A stretch of DNA of 64,000 nt, taken from NCBI RefSeq assembly GCF_900291985.1, contig NZ_LT985980.1, positions 3,556,001 through 3,620,000 of the forward strand, written 5' to 3'. Below, in pieces: positions 27,145 to 36,293 of the stretch (positions are counted from its first letter, which is position 1; every line of letters begins with the position of its first letter). Source of the stretch: Lysinibacillus timonensis. GTDB lineage: Bacteria; Bacillota; Bacilli; Bacillales_A; Planococcaceae. Made by a program: the position numbers and the translations under genes. The notes under the pieces were generated by a model, which saw only the letters and a program-made list of their open reading frames with translations, was not told the origin of the DNA and made no database searches.

Positions 27145-28353
27145 ATGGAAAATGAACGGAAACGCATCATCCAATTAGTCGAAAATGGAACAATCTCAGC
27201 AGAAGAGGCAATTGTTTTACTAGAGGCGTTATCAAAAGAAAAAGAATCCACTCAGGAACGAGTTCCAATAACGGTTCGCGTTGAGAAAGAAGATAATAAC
27301 AAAACGGAAGAACCAAAATTCGAAAAAATAAATAGAGAACAAAAGACTAAAAATAACTTTGAAGATATGTTTAATAATATGTTTAATAATAAAGACTCAA
27401 ACAAAAAAATGAATGAATTTATACATGATTTAAAACAAGATTTGTCCCAATTTAGTAATAAAGTAATGGACTTAATGAATACAACCTTTACGAAAGTGAA
27501 AGATTTCGACTTCGAATTTCCATTTGGTGATAAAGTAGAGCTAACGAAAACCTATGAATTTAACAACGAAGAAGTAAGAGGCTTTGAAATTGACATACCA
27601 AGCGGAAAGATTGATGTAGTTAAAGGTGAAGGGAATAAAGTTCTAGTTGAAGCTAATGTGAAAACAGCGCTCGTCAACAATGATGAAGAGAAAACAAAAG
27701 CAGACTTCGAACAACAGTTCATTACATTGAAGGAAGGAAAGTTAGACATTACCACACCTTCCAAAATGGCTAATGTTTCGCTGCGTTTAGTATTACCTGA
27801 AAAACAATATGAGGTGCTTATTTTACGATTAATGAATGGTGGTATTACGCTTTCACAATTGGATGCAAAGCTAATAAAAATTAAAACCTATAACGGTGGA
27901 GTAAAAGGTAATCAAGTCCAATTTGTTAATGCGACCATTAATAGTGGTAATGGAGCAATTGAATTACGCCACATTACAGGTGACAGCCTTGAAGCAGAAA
28001 CAGTACATGGTAAGATTTATGTTGATGGGAAGGTTGAAGAAGTTGAAGCCGAATCTGTTAATGGTACAGTTGTCATTACAACAACTTCTGAGACTGCTCG
28101 TAAAATTAAAGCTAATACAGTAGCAGGTGCCGTCGAATTATATGTTCCTAAAACTGTAGCCATTGAAGGACAAGTTTCAACAAACTTTGGGAAAGCCGAT
28201 GTTAGTTTACCGGATATTACAATCCATTCAATAGACGATCAATTTTTAAACAAAACATTCCGCTTCGAGAAAAAGGTAGAGGATGCTCCAAAGTTAAAAA
28301 TATTAGGAGAATCACGAACTGGTACTATTATATTACGCTACACAATACAATAA
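27145..28353 (+). CDS. DUF4097 family protein, YvlB-like
   Basis: 402 residues. The N-terminal ~40 residues (ENERKRIIQLVENGTISAEEAIVLLEAL) form the short helical SHOCT-like/YvlB leader seen in this family. Residues ~135-400 are a DUF4097 beta-helix: repeated short strands such as INSGNGAIELRHITGDSLEAETVHGKIYVDGKVEEVEAESVNG. The middle is charged and probably flexible. B. subtilis yvlB also lies beside uvrA and is linked to envelope stress; the function is unknown at the molecular level. No signal peptide, so likely cytoplasmic. Start at ATG 27145; the ribosome site lies inside the terminator hairpin arm. Confidence 0.85.
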   Translation: MENERKRIIQLVENGTISAEEAIVLLEALSKEKESTQERVPITVRVEKEDNNKTEEPKFEKINREQKTKNNFEDMFNNMFNNKDSNKKMNEFIHDLKQDLSQFSNKVMDLMNTTFTKVKDFDFEFPFGDKVELTKTYEFNNEEVRGFEIDIPSGKIDVVKGEGNKVLVEANVKTALVNNDEEKTKADFEQQFITLKEGKLDITTPSKMANVSLRLVLPEKQYEVLILRLMNGGITLSQLDAKLIKIKTYNGGVKGNQVQFVNATINSGNGAIELRHITGDSLEAETVHGKIYVDGKVEEVEAESVNGTVVITTTSETARKIKANTVAGAVELYVPKTVAIEGQVSTNFGKADVSLPDITIHSIDDQFLNKTFRFEKKVEDAPKLKILGESRTGTIILRYTIQ

Positions 28354-28367
28354 ATTGAATATTTTGA

Positions 28368-28409
28368 AAAGTGAACTGCGGAGCAAGAAACCTTAGTTCA
28401 CTTTTTTTG
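28368..28409 (+). terminator. Terminator after the yvlB-like gene
   Basis: AAAGTGAACT pairs perfectly over 10 bp with AGTTCACTTT, followed by TTTT. Confidence 0.9.
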
Positions 28410-28636
28410 TGGCAAAAAAAATTAGAAATCCAGATAAATTGAAACAATTTGAATAATCTTGGAACCTTTCGCTTAAATTCACAGTCCTAGTCGAATGATA
28501 GAATAAATCTTGAAGGATATTAATTATAAATGATAGAAAATGGAAGATAATGAAATAAAAATGTAATAATATAAGATTAAAAGAGTGTTATAATTTAAAA
28601 ATGAAATGTAAAATAGTGTAGAATTTAGGTGAAATC

Positions 28637-29323
28637 ATGATTTCGATGAAAGATGTATATAAAAAATACCCGAATGGTGTCGTTGCGGCAAATGGTATTT
28701 CTGTCGATATAAACCAAGGGGAATTTGTGTATGTTGTTGGTCCGAGTGGTGCTGGGAAATCAACATTCATTAAAATGATGTATAGCGAAGAAAAGCCGAC
28801 ATCTGGTGATGTAATTATAAATGGAAAAAATATAGCAAAGTTAAAAAATAAACAAATTCCACTTTTTCGCCGTGAACTGGGCGTTGTATTCCAAGACTTT
28901 AAGCTTTTACCAAAATTAAGTGTTTTCGAGAATGTAGCGTTTGCCCTGGAAGTTATTGAAGAACATCCTAAAGTCATTAAAAGGCGTGTAATGGATGTGC
29001 TTGATTTAGTTGGCCTTCGTCACAAAATGCGTATGTTTCCGAGTGAATTATCTGGTGGGGAGCAACAAAGGGTTTCAATAGCCCGTTCTATTGTTAATGT
29101 ACCGAAAGTAGTTATTGCGGACGAGCCTACAGGAAATCTTGACCCCGATAATTCTTGGGAAATTATGAAAATTTTTGAGGAAATTAATACTCGTGGTACA
29201 ACCATTGTCATGGCAACTCACAACAAGGAAATTGTAAATACAATTCGTAAGCGCGTAATTACCATTGAGGCTGGTATGATTGCTCGGGATGTTGACGGAG
29301 GTGACTACGGTTATGAAGGGTAG
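28637..29323 (+). CDS. ftsE: Cell division ABC ATPase FtsE
   Basis: Cytosolic ATPase of the FtsEX complex, which switches on a cell wall hydrolase from inside the cell. 228 residues. Walker A GPSGAGKSTFIK (~residues 36-47), signature LSGGEQQRVSIARSI, Walker B VVIADEPTGNLDP and the H-loop ATHNKE. The N-terminus MISMKDVYKKYPNGVVAANGIS is the usual FtsE start. ATG with AGGTGA upstream. The 3' end overlaps ftsX by 11 nt. Together with the M23 protein two genes on, this makes a full FtsE-FtsX-hydrolase unit. Confidence 0.95.
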   Translation: MISMKDVYKKYPNGVVAANGISVDINQGEFVYVVGPSGAGKSTFIKMMYSEEKPTSGDVIINGKNIAKLKNKQIPLFRRELGVVFQDFKLLPKLSVFENVAFALEVIEEHPKVIKRRVMDVLDLVGLRHKMRMFPSELSGGEQQRVSIARSIVNVPKVVIADEPTGNLDPDNSWEIMKIFEEINTRGTTIVMATHNKEIVNTIRKRVITIEAGMIARDVDGGDYGYEG

Positions 29324-30209
29324 GACATTACGTCGCCATTTTCGCGAGAGCTTAAAATCACTTGGGCGAAATGGCTGGATGACATTTGCATCTGTTAGTG
29401 CAGTCACGGTAACCCTTTTACTTGTTGGCGTATTTGCAGTCATCATGTTAAATCTTAATAATACTGCAACTACTTTAGAAGAAGATGTAGAAATAAAAGT
29501 TCTAATAGACATTATTGACGACGAAACCGAAGCTAAAGCTGCGGAAGAAAAACTAGTTAAGCAAGTAGAAAATTTACAAGGAGTTTCAGAAGTTGTTTTC
29601 TCCTCAAAAGATCAAGAGTTGCAATATTTAATAGAAGATTACGGAGAAATCTACAAATTGTATGAGCAAAGTAACCCTTTGCGAAGTGTACTTTATGTAA
29701 AGGCTAGTGATCCGCATGAAACGGCAACTATCGCACAAAAAATCGAAAAGTTTGACAACATACATAACGTTATCTACGGTGAGGGAAAGGTTGAAAAACT
29801 TTTTGGATTTTTAGAAACTGCTAGAAATATAGGTTTAGTTTTAATACTAGGTCTTCTTTTCACTGCTATTTTCTTAATTTCAAATACGATTCGAATTACG
29901 ATTATTGCGCGAAAAGATGCGATTGAGATTATGAAACTAGTAGGGGCAACCAATTCGTTTGTTCGTATCCCATTCCTATTGGAAGGAATGTGGCTTGGAG
30001 TCCTAGGATCAGTTATTCCAATGGCCATTGTATCCATTGTTTACTCTAACTTTTACCAAACGTTAGCACCAAAATTACAAGGCGAGTTAATTGAGTTACT
30101 ACCTGTTTCACCATTAATTTGGCAAGTAAATGGGTTGATCCTTGTGCTTGGAATGTTCATTGGTATATGGGGAAGCTTTATGTCTGTCCGTAAGTTTTTA
30201 AAGGCTTAG
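29313..30209 (+). CDS. ftsX: Cell division membrane protein FtsX
   Basis: Permease-like partner of FtsE, 298 residues. One N-terminal transmembrane segment (WMTFASVSAVTVTLLLVGVFAVIML), an extracellular domain of ~120 residues that contacts the hydrolase, then three transmembrane segments (IGLVLILGLLFTAIFLIS; PFLLEGMWLGVLGSVIPMA; LILVLGMFIGIWGSF). Start at ATG 29313, 8 nt after GGAGGTGA inside the end of ftsE; this gives RTLRRHFRESLKSLGRNGWM, a typical start. Coupled to ftsE. Confidence 0.95.
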   Translation: MKGRTLRRHFRESLKSLGRNGWMTFASVSAVTVTLLLVGVFAVIMLNLNNTATTLEEDVEIKVLIDIIDDETEAKAAEEKLVKQVENLQGVSEVVFSSKDQELQYLIEDYGEIYKLYEQSNPLRSVLYVKASDPHETATIAQKIEKFDNIHNVIYGEGKVEKLFGFLETARNIGLVLILGLLFTAIFLISNTIRITIIARKDAIEIMKLVGATNSFVRIPFLLEGMWLGVLGSVIPMAIVSIVYSNFYQTLAPKLQGELIELLPVSPLIWQVNGLILVLGMFIGIWGSFMSVRKFLKA

Positions 30210-30228
30210 TCGAGAGGAGTTAAATTGA

Positions 30229-31467
30229 ATGAAAAAAATCTTTCAAAATCGATTTCATTTCTTTGTCGCAACAATAGCACTTCTATTAATTGTTCAAGTT
30301 CCTATTACATATGCGACTAGCTTATCAGATTTGAAAAGCCAAAAAAGTGAAGTTGAGCAACAAAAAAGTGAGCTAAATTCTGAAATCAAAGAAAAAGATA
30401 AAGAAATCAATTCTATTGAGAGCAAATTAGATCAGCTTCTTGCTCAAATTCAAACGTTAAGCCAAGAAATTACAACAACTAATCAAGATATAGCAGCTGT
30501 TAATGCTGATATTGAAGAAGCCAATCAAAATATTGCTACGTTAGAAGAAGAGATTACCATTTTACAAGAAAAAATTGATCAACGCGATGAACTTCTACAA
30601 GAGCGTGCACGTGCTATTCAAGAAAATGGGACAGTAAGTTATGTCGATGTACTACTTGGAGCAAATAGTTTTGTAGATTTTATCGACCGTTTCTCTGCAG
30701 TCAATACATTAATTGAAGCAGACCGTCAAATTATGCAAGAACAATTAGATGATCAAAAATTGTTAGAAGAACAAAAACTAGTTTTAGAAAACACGAAAAA
30801 GAAACTGGAAGAACAGCAAGCAGAGTTAGAAAGATTGAAAGAATCTTTAAGTTCACAAAAAGCAGAAAAAGATAAATATATGAATGAACTAGAAGTTGAA
30901 CAAGAGAAGCTAAGTAAAGAAAAACAATTGTTAGAAGAAGAGTACTCGGAATACTTAGATTTAAGTAAAGAGTTACAACAAAAAATTATTCAGGAACAAC
31001 AACGCCAACTTGAAGCGTTAAAAGCTCAAAATGGTGGTTCCATTCCAAATACATCAGATGGAACTTTCATGAAACCGACAAATGGTCGTTTAACTAGTCC
31101 ATGGGGTTGGCGTAACTTAGGTTATGGTGCAGAGTTCCACTATGGTATTGACTTGGCTAATAGCTCTGGAACACCAATCCTAGCTTCTGCTGGAGGCGTG
31201 ATCACCTATGCAGCTCCTTTATCCACTTACGGAAATTGTATCATCGTCACACATTCAATAAACGGTGAACTTTATACAACCGTTTATGCACATTTAAGTA
31301 CAATCCAAGTAAGTGTTGGACAAACTGTTGAAAAAGGGCAACAAATCGGTTTAATGGGAAGTACAGGCCGTTCAACTGGACCGCACTTACACTTTGAAAT
31401 TCATACAGGTGCATGGCAAGGACAAAAGGCAGGAAATGTGAATCCGTTAAATTATATCTCTTTATAA
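30229..31467 (+). CDS. Murein hydrolase activator / M23 endopeptidase with coiled coil
   Basis: Exported cell-wall protein, 412 residues. The signal peptide is at residues 1-28 (RFHFFVATIALLLIVQVPITYA). Then comes a long coiled coil (~30-270; many SEVEQQKSELNSEIKEKDKEI-like heptads). The C-terminal LytM/M23 domain has zinc-site motifs HYGIDLAN and GPHLHFEIHTG, both intact, so it may be an active endopeptidase rather than a degenerate activator like E. coli EnvC. Gene order ftsE-ftsX-this gene with 19 nt spacing makes it the probable FtsEX-controlled hydrolase, like CwlO in Bacillus or PcsB in streptococci. A terminator follows. Confidence 0.88.
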   Translation: MKKIFQNRFHFFVATIALLLIVQVPITYATSLSDLKSQKSEVEQQKSELNSEIKEKDKEINSIESKLDQLLAQIQTLSQEITTTNQDIAAVNADIEEANQNIATLEEEITILQEKIDQRDELLQERARAIQENGTVSYVDVLLGANSFVDFIDRFSAVNTLIEADRQIMQEQLDDQKLLEEQKLVLENTKKKLEEQQAELERLKESLSSQKAEKDKYMNELEVEQEKLSKEKQLLEEEYSEYLDLSKELQQKIIQEQQRQLEALKAQNGGSIPNTSDGTFMKPTNGRLTSPWGWRNLGYGAEFHYGIDLANSSGTPILASAGGVITYAAPLSTYGNCIIVTHSINGELYTTVYAHLSTIQVSVGQTVEKGQQIGLMGSTGRSTGPHLHFEIHTGAWQGQKAGNVNPLNYISL

Positions 31468-31488
31468 AAATATAAGGTGCTAAGAGTT

Positions 31489-31526
31489 AGACTTGAATTA
31501 CTTTCGTAGTTCAAGTCTATTTTTTT
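31489..31526 (+). terminator. Terminator of the ftsEX operon
   Basis: AGACTTGAA pairs perfectly over 9 bp with TTCAAGTCT, followed by a T run. Confidence 0.9.
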
Positions 31527-31764
31527 ACATACATTATTTGACTCGGACCGAAACGGTGTTGTAGTTTAGCCAATACTTGTGAGGAAGAATTCGTAAATAG
31601 ATTTAACTTTATTAATGATCATTTTGTTAATGAATTCTAATGAAATGCTATCATCATAAGACTGTTAAATAACAAAGTGCCAGAAATGTATGGTATTCTA
31701 ATGGAAAAAGAATAAACATCGAAGCAACTTCGTTTATCTGTTTATGAAAGAGCGGGGAAGTCAT

Positions 31765-32349
31765 ATGAAAAAATCTATACTTGGCATTATTGTCATATTA
31801 GTACTAGTCGTAATAATGATTAGTGGATATATAAGAAATGAAATGGAAGCAAGTGAAAAGGTTAATCAACAATCTCAAATTCAAGGCTATGAAGTGGATT
31901 TAGAAAAAGGTGAATTTGGAATAAAAAAGGGGCAAATTGCACCGGATTTTACACTACCTACTTTGACCGGTGAAACGTTGACTTTGTCAGATTTAAAAGG
32001 GAAAAGGGTATTGTTGAATTTCTGGGCGACATGGTGTCCACCTTGTAAAAAGGAAATGCCAGATTTGCAAAAATACTACGAGCAGTATGCTGAACTTGAT
32101 AATGTAGAAATTGTTGCCGTCAACTTAACTTATACTGACAGTTCAATTGACGATGTTGCATTATTTGCGGATAGCTATGGCCTGACGTTTCCCATTCCAT
32201 TAATGGAGGATAAAACGATTGGGGAGCCATATCAAATACTTACGATACCTTCTACTTTTATGATTGATACGGAAGGGAAAATTCAGCGTCAAATCGTTGG
32301 GCCATTAAATGTTGATTCGATTCGCGAATACGTTAGTCAATTGAATTAG
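31765..32349 (+). CDS. Membrane-anchored TlpA/ResA-like thioredoxin
   Basis: 194 residues. One N-terminal anchor (KSILGIIVILVLVVIMISGYI), then an extracytoplasmic thioredoxin fold of the TlpA/ResA/AhpC-TSA type: APDFTLPTLTGETLTLSDLKGKRVLLNFWATWCPPCKKEMPDL, with redox cysteines at 91 and 94 (CPPC). The cis-Pro loop is TIPSTFMID. Such proteins reduce specific disulfides, for example in cytochrome c or spore envelope maturation; the client here is unknown. Start at ATG 31765 (MKKSILG), with GGGGAAG upstream; an ATG at 31744 would put seven extra residues before the anchor. Confidence 0.87.
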   Translation: MKKSILGIIVILVLVVIMISGYIRNEMEASEKVNQQSQIQGYEVDLEKGEFGIKKGQIAPDFTLPTLTGETLTLSDLKGKRVLLNFWATWCPPCKKEMPDLQKYYEQYAELDNVEIVAVNLTYTDSSIDDVALFADSYGLTFPIPLMEDKTIGEPYQILTIPSTFMIDTEGKIQRQIVGPLNVDSIREYVSQLN

Positions 32350-32455
32350 CCACTATTTAATAAAAATATGATAAATATTTGAAAAATAAATTCGACCGAG
32401 GCTTGTGTTATAAAACTACCTTTTTTCATAGATTAAACGAGAGGAGGTTTAGTTT

Positions 32456-33898
32456 TTGCGAAAAGGTCGAATTTTTTTATTGCTTGGAATGATATTATTT
32501 ATTATTACTTTAATAGTTGTCTGGCAAAAGTGGAATAGTCCTGGACAACAAGAAGTGAAAATTAGCGAGAAGCCTGTTATTGATGAAGTGTATTCATTAA
32601 TATCTGAAAAGTCGGTTTATAGTATTTCTGACGATGCTTTAGTGGAAGGTGCTCTTAGAGGAATGACCAATGCATTAGAGGACCCATATAGCACCTATTA
32701 TACAGAGAAGGAAGCTGCGTTGCATAAGCAATCACTTGCAGGTCAACGTGTTGGTATAGGGATTGAAGTAACAGAGAAAAATGGCAAGTTTGTTGTCGTG
32801 GCTCCTGTGAAATCTTCGCCTGCAGAAAAGGCTGGAATTCGTCCATTCGATGAAATTGTACAAGTTGATGAAACGAGAGTGGATGGTAAGACCTTAGGAG
32901 AGTTATTAGAATTAATTCAAGGTGAAGCCGGACAAGAAGTGACACTAGTCTTATATCGTCCAAGCACTGAACGTCATATTAAAGTGACACTAGAAAGAAT
33001 GGAAATGAAAAATGATACGGTAGAAGCTGATGTTATAGAATTAGAAGAAGCAAAGGTAGGTTATATCTCCATTTCTTTGTTTGGTGAGAAAACGGCGGAT
33101 GAATGGTTTGAAGCAACAAATCAATTAATCTCTCAAAATGTTGATGGATTTATTGTAGATTTACGGGATAATCCAGGTGGGTATTTACATAGTGTCGCAG
33201 CCATTGTTAGTAGTCTTCAAAAAGAAGGTCAAGTATTTGCTTATATGCAAAATGGTGAAGGAGCTATGGAACCATTACACACTTCCAGAATTGAGGGAGA
33301 TCAGTCTTATTTAGATAGAATGTCTGACATTCCAATCCTAGTACTTCAAAATGAAGGAAGTGCTTCCGCAAGTGAAGTTCTAGCAGGTGCAGTTCAAAGT
33401 TGGGATCGAGCTACGATTATTGGCGCCCAAAGTTTTGGTAAGGGAACAGTGCAAGAAACTTGGGATTTACAAAATGGCGGGGAACTAAAGCTCTCCACGA
33501 ATAAATGGTTAACACCAAAAAGAGAATGGATTCATGGTAAAGGTATTGCGGCAGATATTGAAGTTGAACAACATCCATTATTTTTACTAGAGGTTATCCC
33601 ATTATCTGGCCAATTTGAAGAGGGCGACTTTAGTGAAGAAGTTTCATATGTTCAAAAGGTTTTAAATGGTCTTGGCTATACAGTTAGCAGAACAGATGGA
33701 TTTTTTGATGCGGAAACAGCAGAAGCAGTTGAATTATACCGTGACCGTAACCAATTAAACGATGGAAAAGTGATAAATGACGAGCTATTTGAGAGTATTC
33801 GAGACCAAGTCACATCATATAAAGAAGACGCACAACACGATTTACAACTCCAAATGGGGTTAAGTGTCATGGTGCATATTGTAGAAGGCGAGTTTTAA
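32456..33898 (+). CDS. ctpB: Carboxy-terminal processing protease CtpB
   Basis: S41 serine protease, 480 residues. N-terminal anchor (RIFLLLGMILFIITLIVVW), S41 N-terminal helices, a PDZ domain (~residues 95-180, VGIGIEVTEKNGKFVVVAPV), the protease core with Ser304 (in EGSASASEVLAG) and Lys329 (SFGKGTVQ) 25 residues apart as expected, then a C-terminal peptidoglycan-binding domain (YVQKVLNGLGYTVSRTDGFF). In Bacillus, CtpB in the intermembrane space of the forespore cleaves SpoIVFA to trigger sigma-K. TTG start 8 nt after GAGGAGG (32441-32447). Followed at once by element copy 2, which separates it from minJ. Confidence 0.92.
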   Translation: MRKGRIFLLLGMILFIITLIVVWQKWNSPGQQEVKISEKPVIDEVYSLISEKSVYSISDDALVEGALRGMTNALEDPYSTYYTEKEAALHKQSLAGQRVGIGIEVTEKNGKFVVVAPVKSSPAEKAGIRPFDEIVQVDETRVDGKTLGELLELIQGEAGQEVTLVLYRPSTERHIKVTLERMEMKNDTVEADVIELEEAKVGYISISLFGEKTADEWFEATNQLISQNVDGFIVDLRDNPGGYLHSVAAIVSSLQKEGQVFAYMQNGEGAMEPLHTSRIEGDQSYLDRMSDIPILVLQNEGSASASEVLAGAVQSWDRATIIGAQSFGKGTVQETWDLQNGGELKLSTNKWLTPKREWIHGKGIAADIEVEQHPLFLLEVIPLSGQFEEGDFSEEVSYVQKVLNGLGYTVSRTDGFFDAETAEAVELYRDRNQLNDGKVINDELFESIRDQVTSYKEDAQHDLQLQMGLSVMVHIVEGEF

Positions 33899-33941
33899 TA
33901 GGTGCGGCTGGGACAAAACTAACTAGCTTTAATAATCAAAA

Positions 33942-33980
33942 GAAACGCGAAATCGCTCCATCGGTTTCACGTTTCTTTTT
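33942..33980 (+). terminator. Terminator hairpin at the left end of element copy 2
   Basis: GAAACGCGAAATCG pairs with CGGTTTCACGTTTC with two G-U/A-C exceptions, then TTTTT. It probably ends ctpB transcription. Confidence 0.82.
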
Positions 33981-34096
33981 AAATCACATAATTAGAGTCA
34001 AGATCTTGCAGTCTCGCTTCATAATCCCTTAAGTTTGCAGCCATTAATGCAATGCTGATTTTGGTCAAACAGTGTCCTTTTATACTGAAAAGAATT

Positions 34097-34138
34097 AGCC
34101 GTTGGCATTTTACTTTTGTAAAATGCCACCGGCTTTTT
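34097..34138 (+). terminator. Second terminator-like hairpin in element copy 2
   Basis: AGCCGTTGGCATTTTAC pairs with GTAAAATGCCACCGGCT over 17 positions with one mismatch, loop TTTT, then TTTTTC. In copy 1 only the left arm remains at this position. Confidence 0.85.
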
Positions 34139-34340
34139 CATTCCGAGGTGGGTTTTGCCCCCAGCCTTTTCTAATTTTAAATAAAATAAACGGAGAAATT
34201 CCGTCTAATGTATATAGTGGGGACAAAAGAAACGGATATAAGAGGAGAAATTCCGATTAAATGCTTTAATTTTGGTAAAATTCGAAGTTTTGGATAGGAT
34301 AACCGGAAATACTCCCCTTATTTTCGAAAAAATACAGTGA

Positions 34341-34559
34341 TTTCTTAATATAAGCGGAATATTTCCGTTTAAAAATTTTAAGCATGAGTTAAGTAATCAG
34401 TAAAAAACAGGAATTTCTTAATATAAGCGAAATATTTCCGTTTAAATATTTCAAGCATAAGATAAATAACCAGTAAAAAACAGGAATTTCTTAATATAAG
34501 CGGAATATTTCCGTTTAAATATTTCAAGCATAAGATAAATAACCAGTAAAATAAAGGAA
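34341..34559 (+). repeat. Three 73-bp tandem units in element copy 2
   Basis: Units start at 34341, 34414 and 34487, exactly 73 bp apart. Each begins TTTCTTAATATAAG and holds the palindrome CGGAATATTTCCG, then TTTCAAGCATAAG-type and CCAGTAAAA-type blocks. The last two units are nearly identical, so the expansion is recent. Confidence 0.95.
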
Positions 34560-34720
34560 TTTCTCATTAGCGAACATTTAAAAAAGTGTCCGGCTTCGTC
34601 ATTATTCAGAATTTATTAGTTTTGTCCTAGCCACTTAAAATTTATTTTCCTAAGCACTACGCAACTGTTTGCCACAATGATACAATGATTGTAGTGATAG
34701 CAAACGGTAGGTGTTACAAA

Positions 34721-35887
34721 ATGATAGATATATTAATAGAATTTATAATAGCATTTGGTCGATTATTAATAAATCCACTGTTATATGTGGCGATCATTAT
34801 GTCAGTTTTCTTAGGATACCAACGTGTGAAAAGGGAACGAAAAAACTTCCATATCCGGATATTATCGGGGTGGTCTGAGTTTTCAGGACTTTTAATCGAT
34901 GGAATCGTATTATCCTTATGTGTTTCTCTCCTTTCTTTAGCAATTGGTTTAACACTGCCAGTACAGTTATTGTATATGATTACAATCGTAAGTGTTTTAG
35001 CTCTGATTCTCTTTGTCTTTCATTTTCTTTCACCAATTCTTTATTTTACACTTAGTTTATTGTTCTTATTGTTAATGGATGGGCAAAATTGGTCCTTTAA
35101 TATGTTGGGAATCCAATTGAGTGGGGTAACTTTACAAGATGGTGTAGGCGTTACAATGTCACTTCTTGCGGGCCTATTATTAATTGCAGAAGGGATGCTT
35201 ATCTCTAGAAAAGGGGCTCAATTTGCATCTCCTAAATATGAGCATACGAAACGTGGGCTAAAAGCCATTGCCTTCACTAGTAAAAAAATTTGGTTATTAC
35301 CGATTTTCTTAATTGTACCTGGTGATGCAATCAATGCTTACTTCCCATATTGGCCACAATTTTCTTTAGGTGCGACTGAATTTTCGCTTATCCTATTTCC
35401 TATTGTTATAGGTTTCCGCCAATGGTCTCGTAAGACGTTACCGGTTTACTTATATCCTAAACTTGGCCGTTCGGTATTATTACTAGGTGAGTTAGTTGTT
35501 ATTGGTGGCCTTGTCTCTTACTTTTTACCAGCAGTTGGGATTTATGTACTAATCATTGGTGCGATTTCACGTATCGGTATTTCCATTGTCTATATTGCTC
35601 GCGAACGTAAAGATTCATATGCGGTGTCTCCAAAATCGAGTGGAGTCATGATTGCAGCTGTATTACCTCATTCACCAGCAGAGAAGATGGGATTAAATGC
35701 AGGTGAGGTCATTCGGAAGGTTAATGGCGTTGAAGTCCATACTGAACAAGAGCTATACGAAGCTTTACAAATCAATGCAGCACATTGTCGCTTAGAGGTT
35801 TTAGATCATCAAAATGAATTACGTTTAACGCAACATGTTGTTCATAGTAAAGACCATCATCAAGTTGGGCTTCTCTTAGTGGATTAA
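34721..35887 (+). CDS. minJ: MinJ-like division-site topology protein
   Basis: Polytopic membrane protein, 388 residues, with about seven or eight hydrophobic segments and a C-terminal PDZ domain (SSGVMIAAVLPHSPAEKMGLNAGEVIRKVNGVEV). In B. subtilis MinJ (YvjD, 397 residues) bridges DivIVA and MinCD to keep division away from poles, and is encoded after ctpB, as here. Start at ATG 34721 with AGGTG 7 nt upstream; an in-frame ATG at 34685 has no ribosome site. Assignment rests on order, length and architecture. csbA follows 64 nt later. Confidence 0.85.
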   Translation: MIDILIEFIIAFGRLLINPLLYVAIIMSVFLGYQRVKRERKNFHIRILSGWSEFSGLLIDGIVLSLCVSLLSLAIGLTLPVQLLYMITIVSVLALILFVFHFLSPILYFTLSLLFLLLMDGQNWSFNMLGIQLSGVTLQDGVGVTMSLLAGLLLIAEGMLISRKGAQFASPKYEHTKRGLKAIAFTSKKIWLLPIFLIVPGDAINAYFPYWPQFSLGATEFSLILFPIVIGFRQWSRKTLPVYLYPKLGRSVLLLGELVVIGGLVSYFLPAVGIYVLIIGAISRIGISIVYIARERKDSYAVSPKSSGVMIAAVLPHSPAEKMGLNAGEVIRKVNGVEVHTEQELYEALQINAAHCRLEVLDHQNELRLTQHVVHSKDHHQVGLLLVD

Positions 35888-35951
35888 TGTAAATGCCCAC
35901 AAAATATAGTGAGATTTATTGTAGATTAGCTACACAAGAGGAGTGCCTATA

Positions 35952-36197
35952 ATGGAAACAATCTTAGGAAAGGTTTTATTAGCACTTTTTGTACCGGGTG
36001 TATTAGTCGTATTATTTACTAGGATTACTTACAATCATATTGTTGCGTTAATTTTATCGATAGCGTTAATAGGAGCATCTGTATATGCAGGATACTCTTC
36101 ACCAGCTATTGTTTTTGTCGTAGATGCGTTTTCCTTAACTGTTGGTTTTTGGTATGCAACGAAAATGATGCATCGCCAGAGAAAGCAAGAGGATTAA
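35952..36197 (+). CDS. csbA: CsbA-like small membrane protein (DUF2198)
   Basis: 81 residues, nearly all hydrophobic, three predicted transmembrane segments (LGKVLLALFVPGVLVVLFTR; IVALILSIALIGASVYAGY; AIVFVVDAFSLTVGFWYA) and a charged tail. It resembles B. subtilis CsbA, a sigma-B-controlled membrane protein of unknown function that lies between minJ and uvrB there. Start at ATG 35952, 8 nt after GAGGAG; a GTG at 35943 overlaps that ribosome site. No sigma-B promoter was evident upstream. Strong terminator downstream. Confidence 0.8.
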   Translation: METILGKVLLALFVPGVLVVLFTRITYNHIVALILSIALIGASVYAGYSSPAIVFVVDAFSLTVGFWYATKMMHRQRKQED

Positions 36198-36213
36198 TGT
36201 TTTAGTTTAATAG

Positions 36214-36258
36214 AGTGTAGACAGAGATTAAAACGATATCTGTCTACACTTTTTTTTT
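36214..36258 (+). terminator. Terminator after csbA
   Basis: AGTGTAGACAGA pairs perfectly over 12 bp with TCTGTCTACACT, followed by nine T. Confidence 0.95.
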
Positions 36259-36293
36259 GGATGAAATTCTCGTATGGGCAAATCGTAGAGGAA

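Larger units (their letters stand above)
33906..34632. mobile_element. Non-coding inverted-repeat element, copy 2 (~0.73 kb)
   Basis: Ends are GGCTGGGACAAAACTAA (33906-33922) and TTAGTTTTGTCCTAGCC (34616-34632), 17-bp inverted repeats with one mismatch. Inside are an AACGCGAAATC hairpin terminator, a second strong hairpin (34097-34138), a CGGAGAAATTCCG-rich part and three 73-bp tandem units. No ORF of note. It starts 8 nt after the ctpB stop and ends ~88 nt before minJ. It is related to copy 1 at 15076, with part of that copy inverted. Confidence 0.82.
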
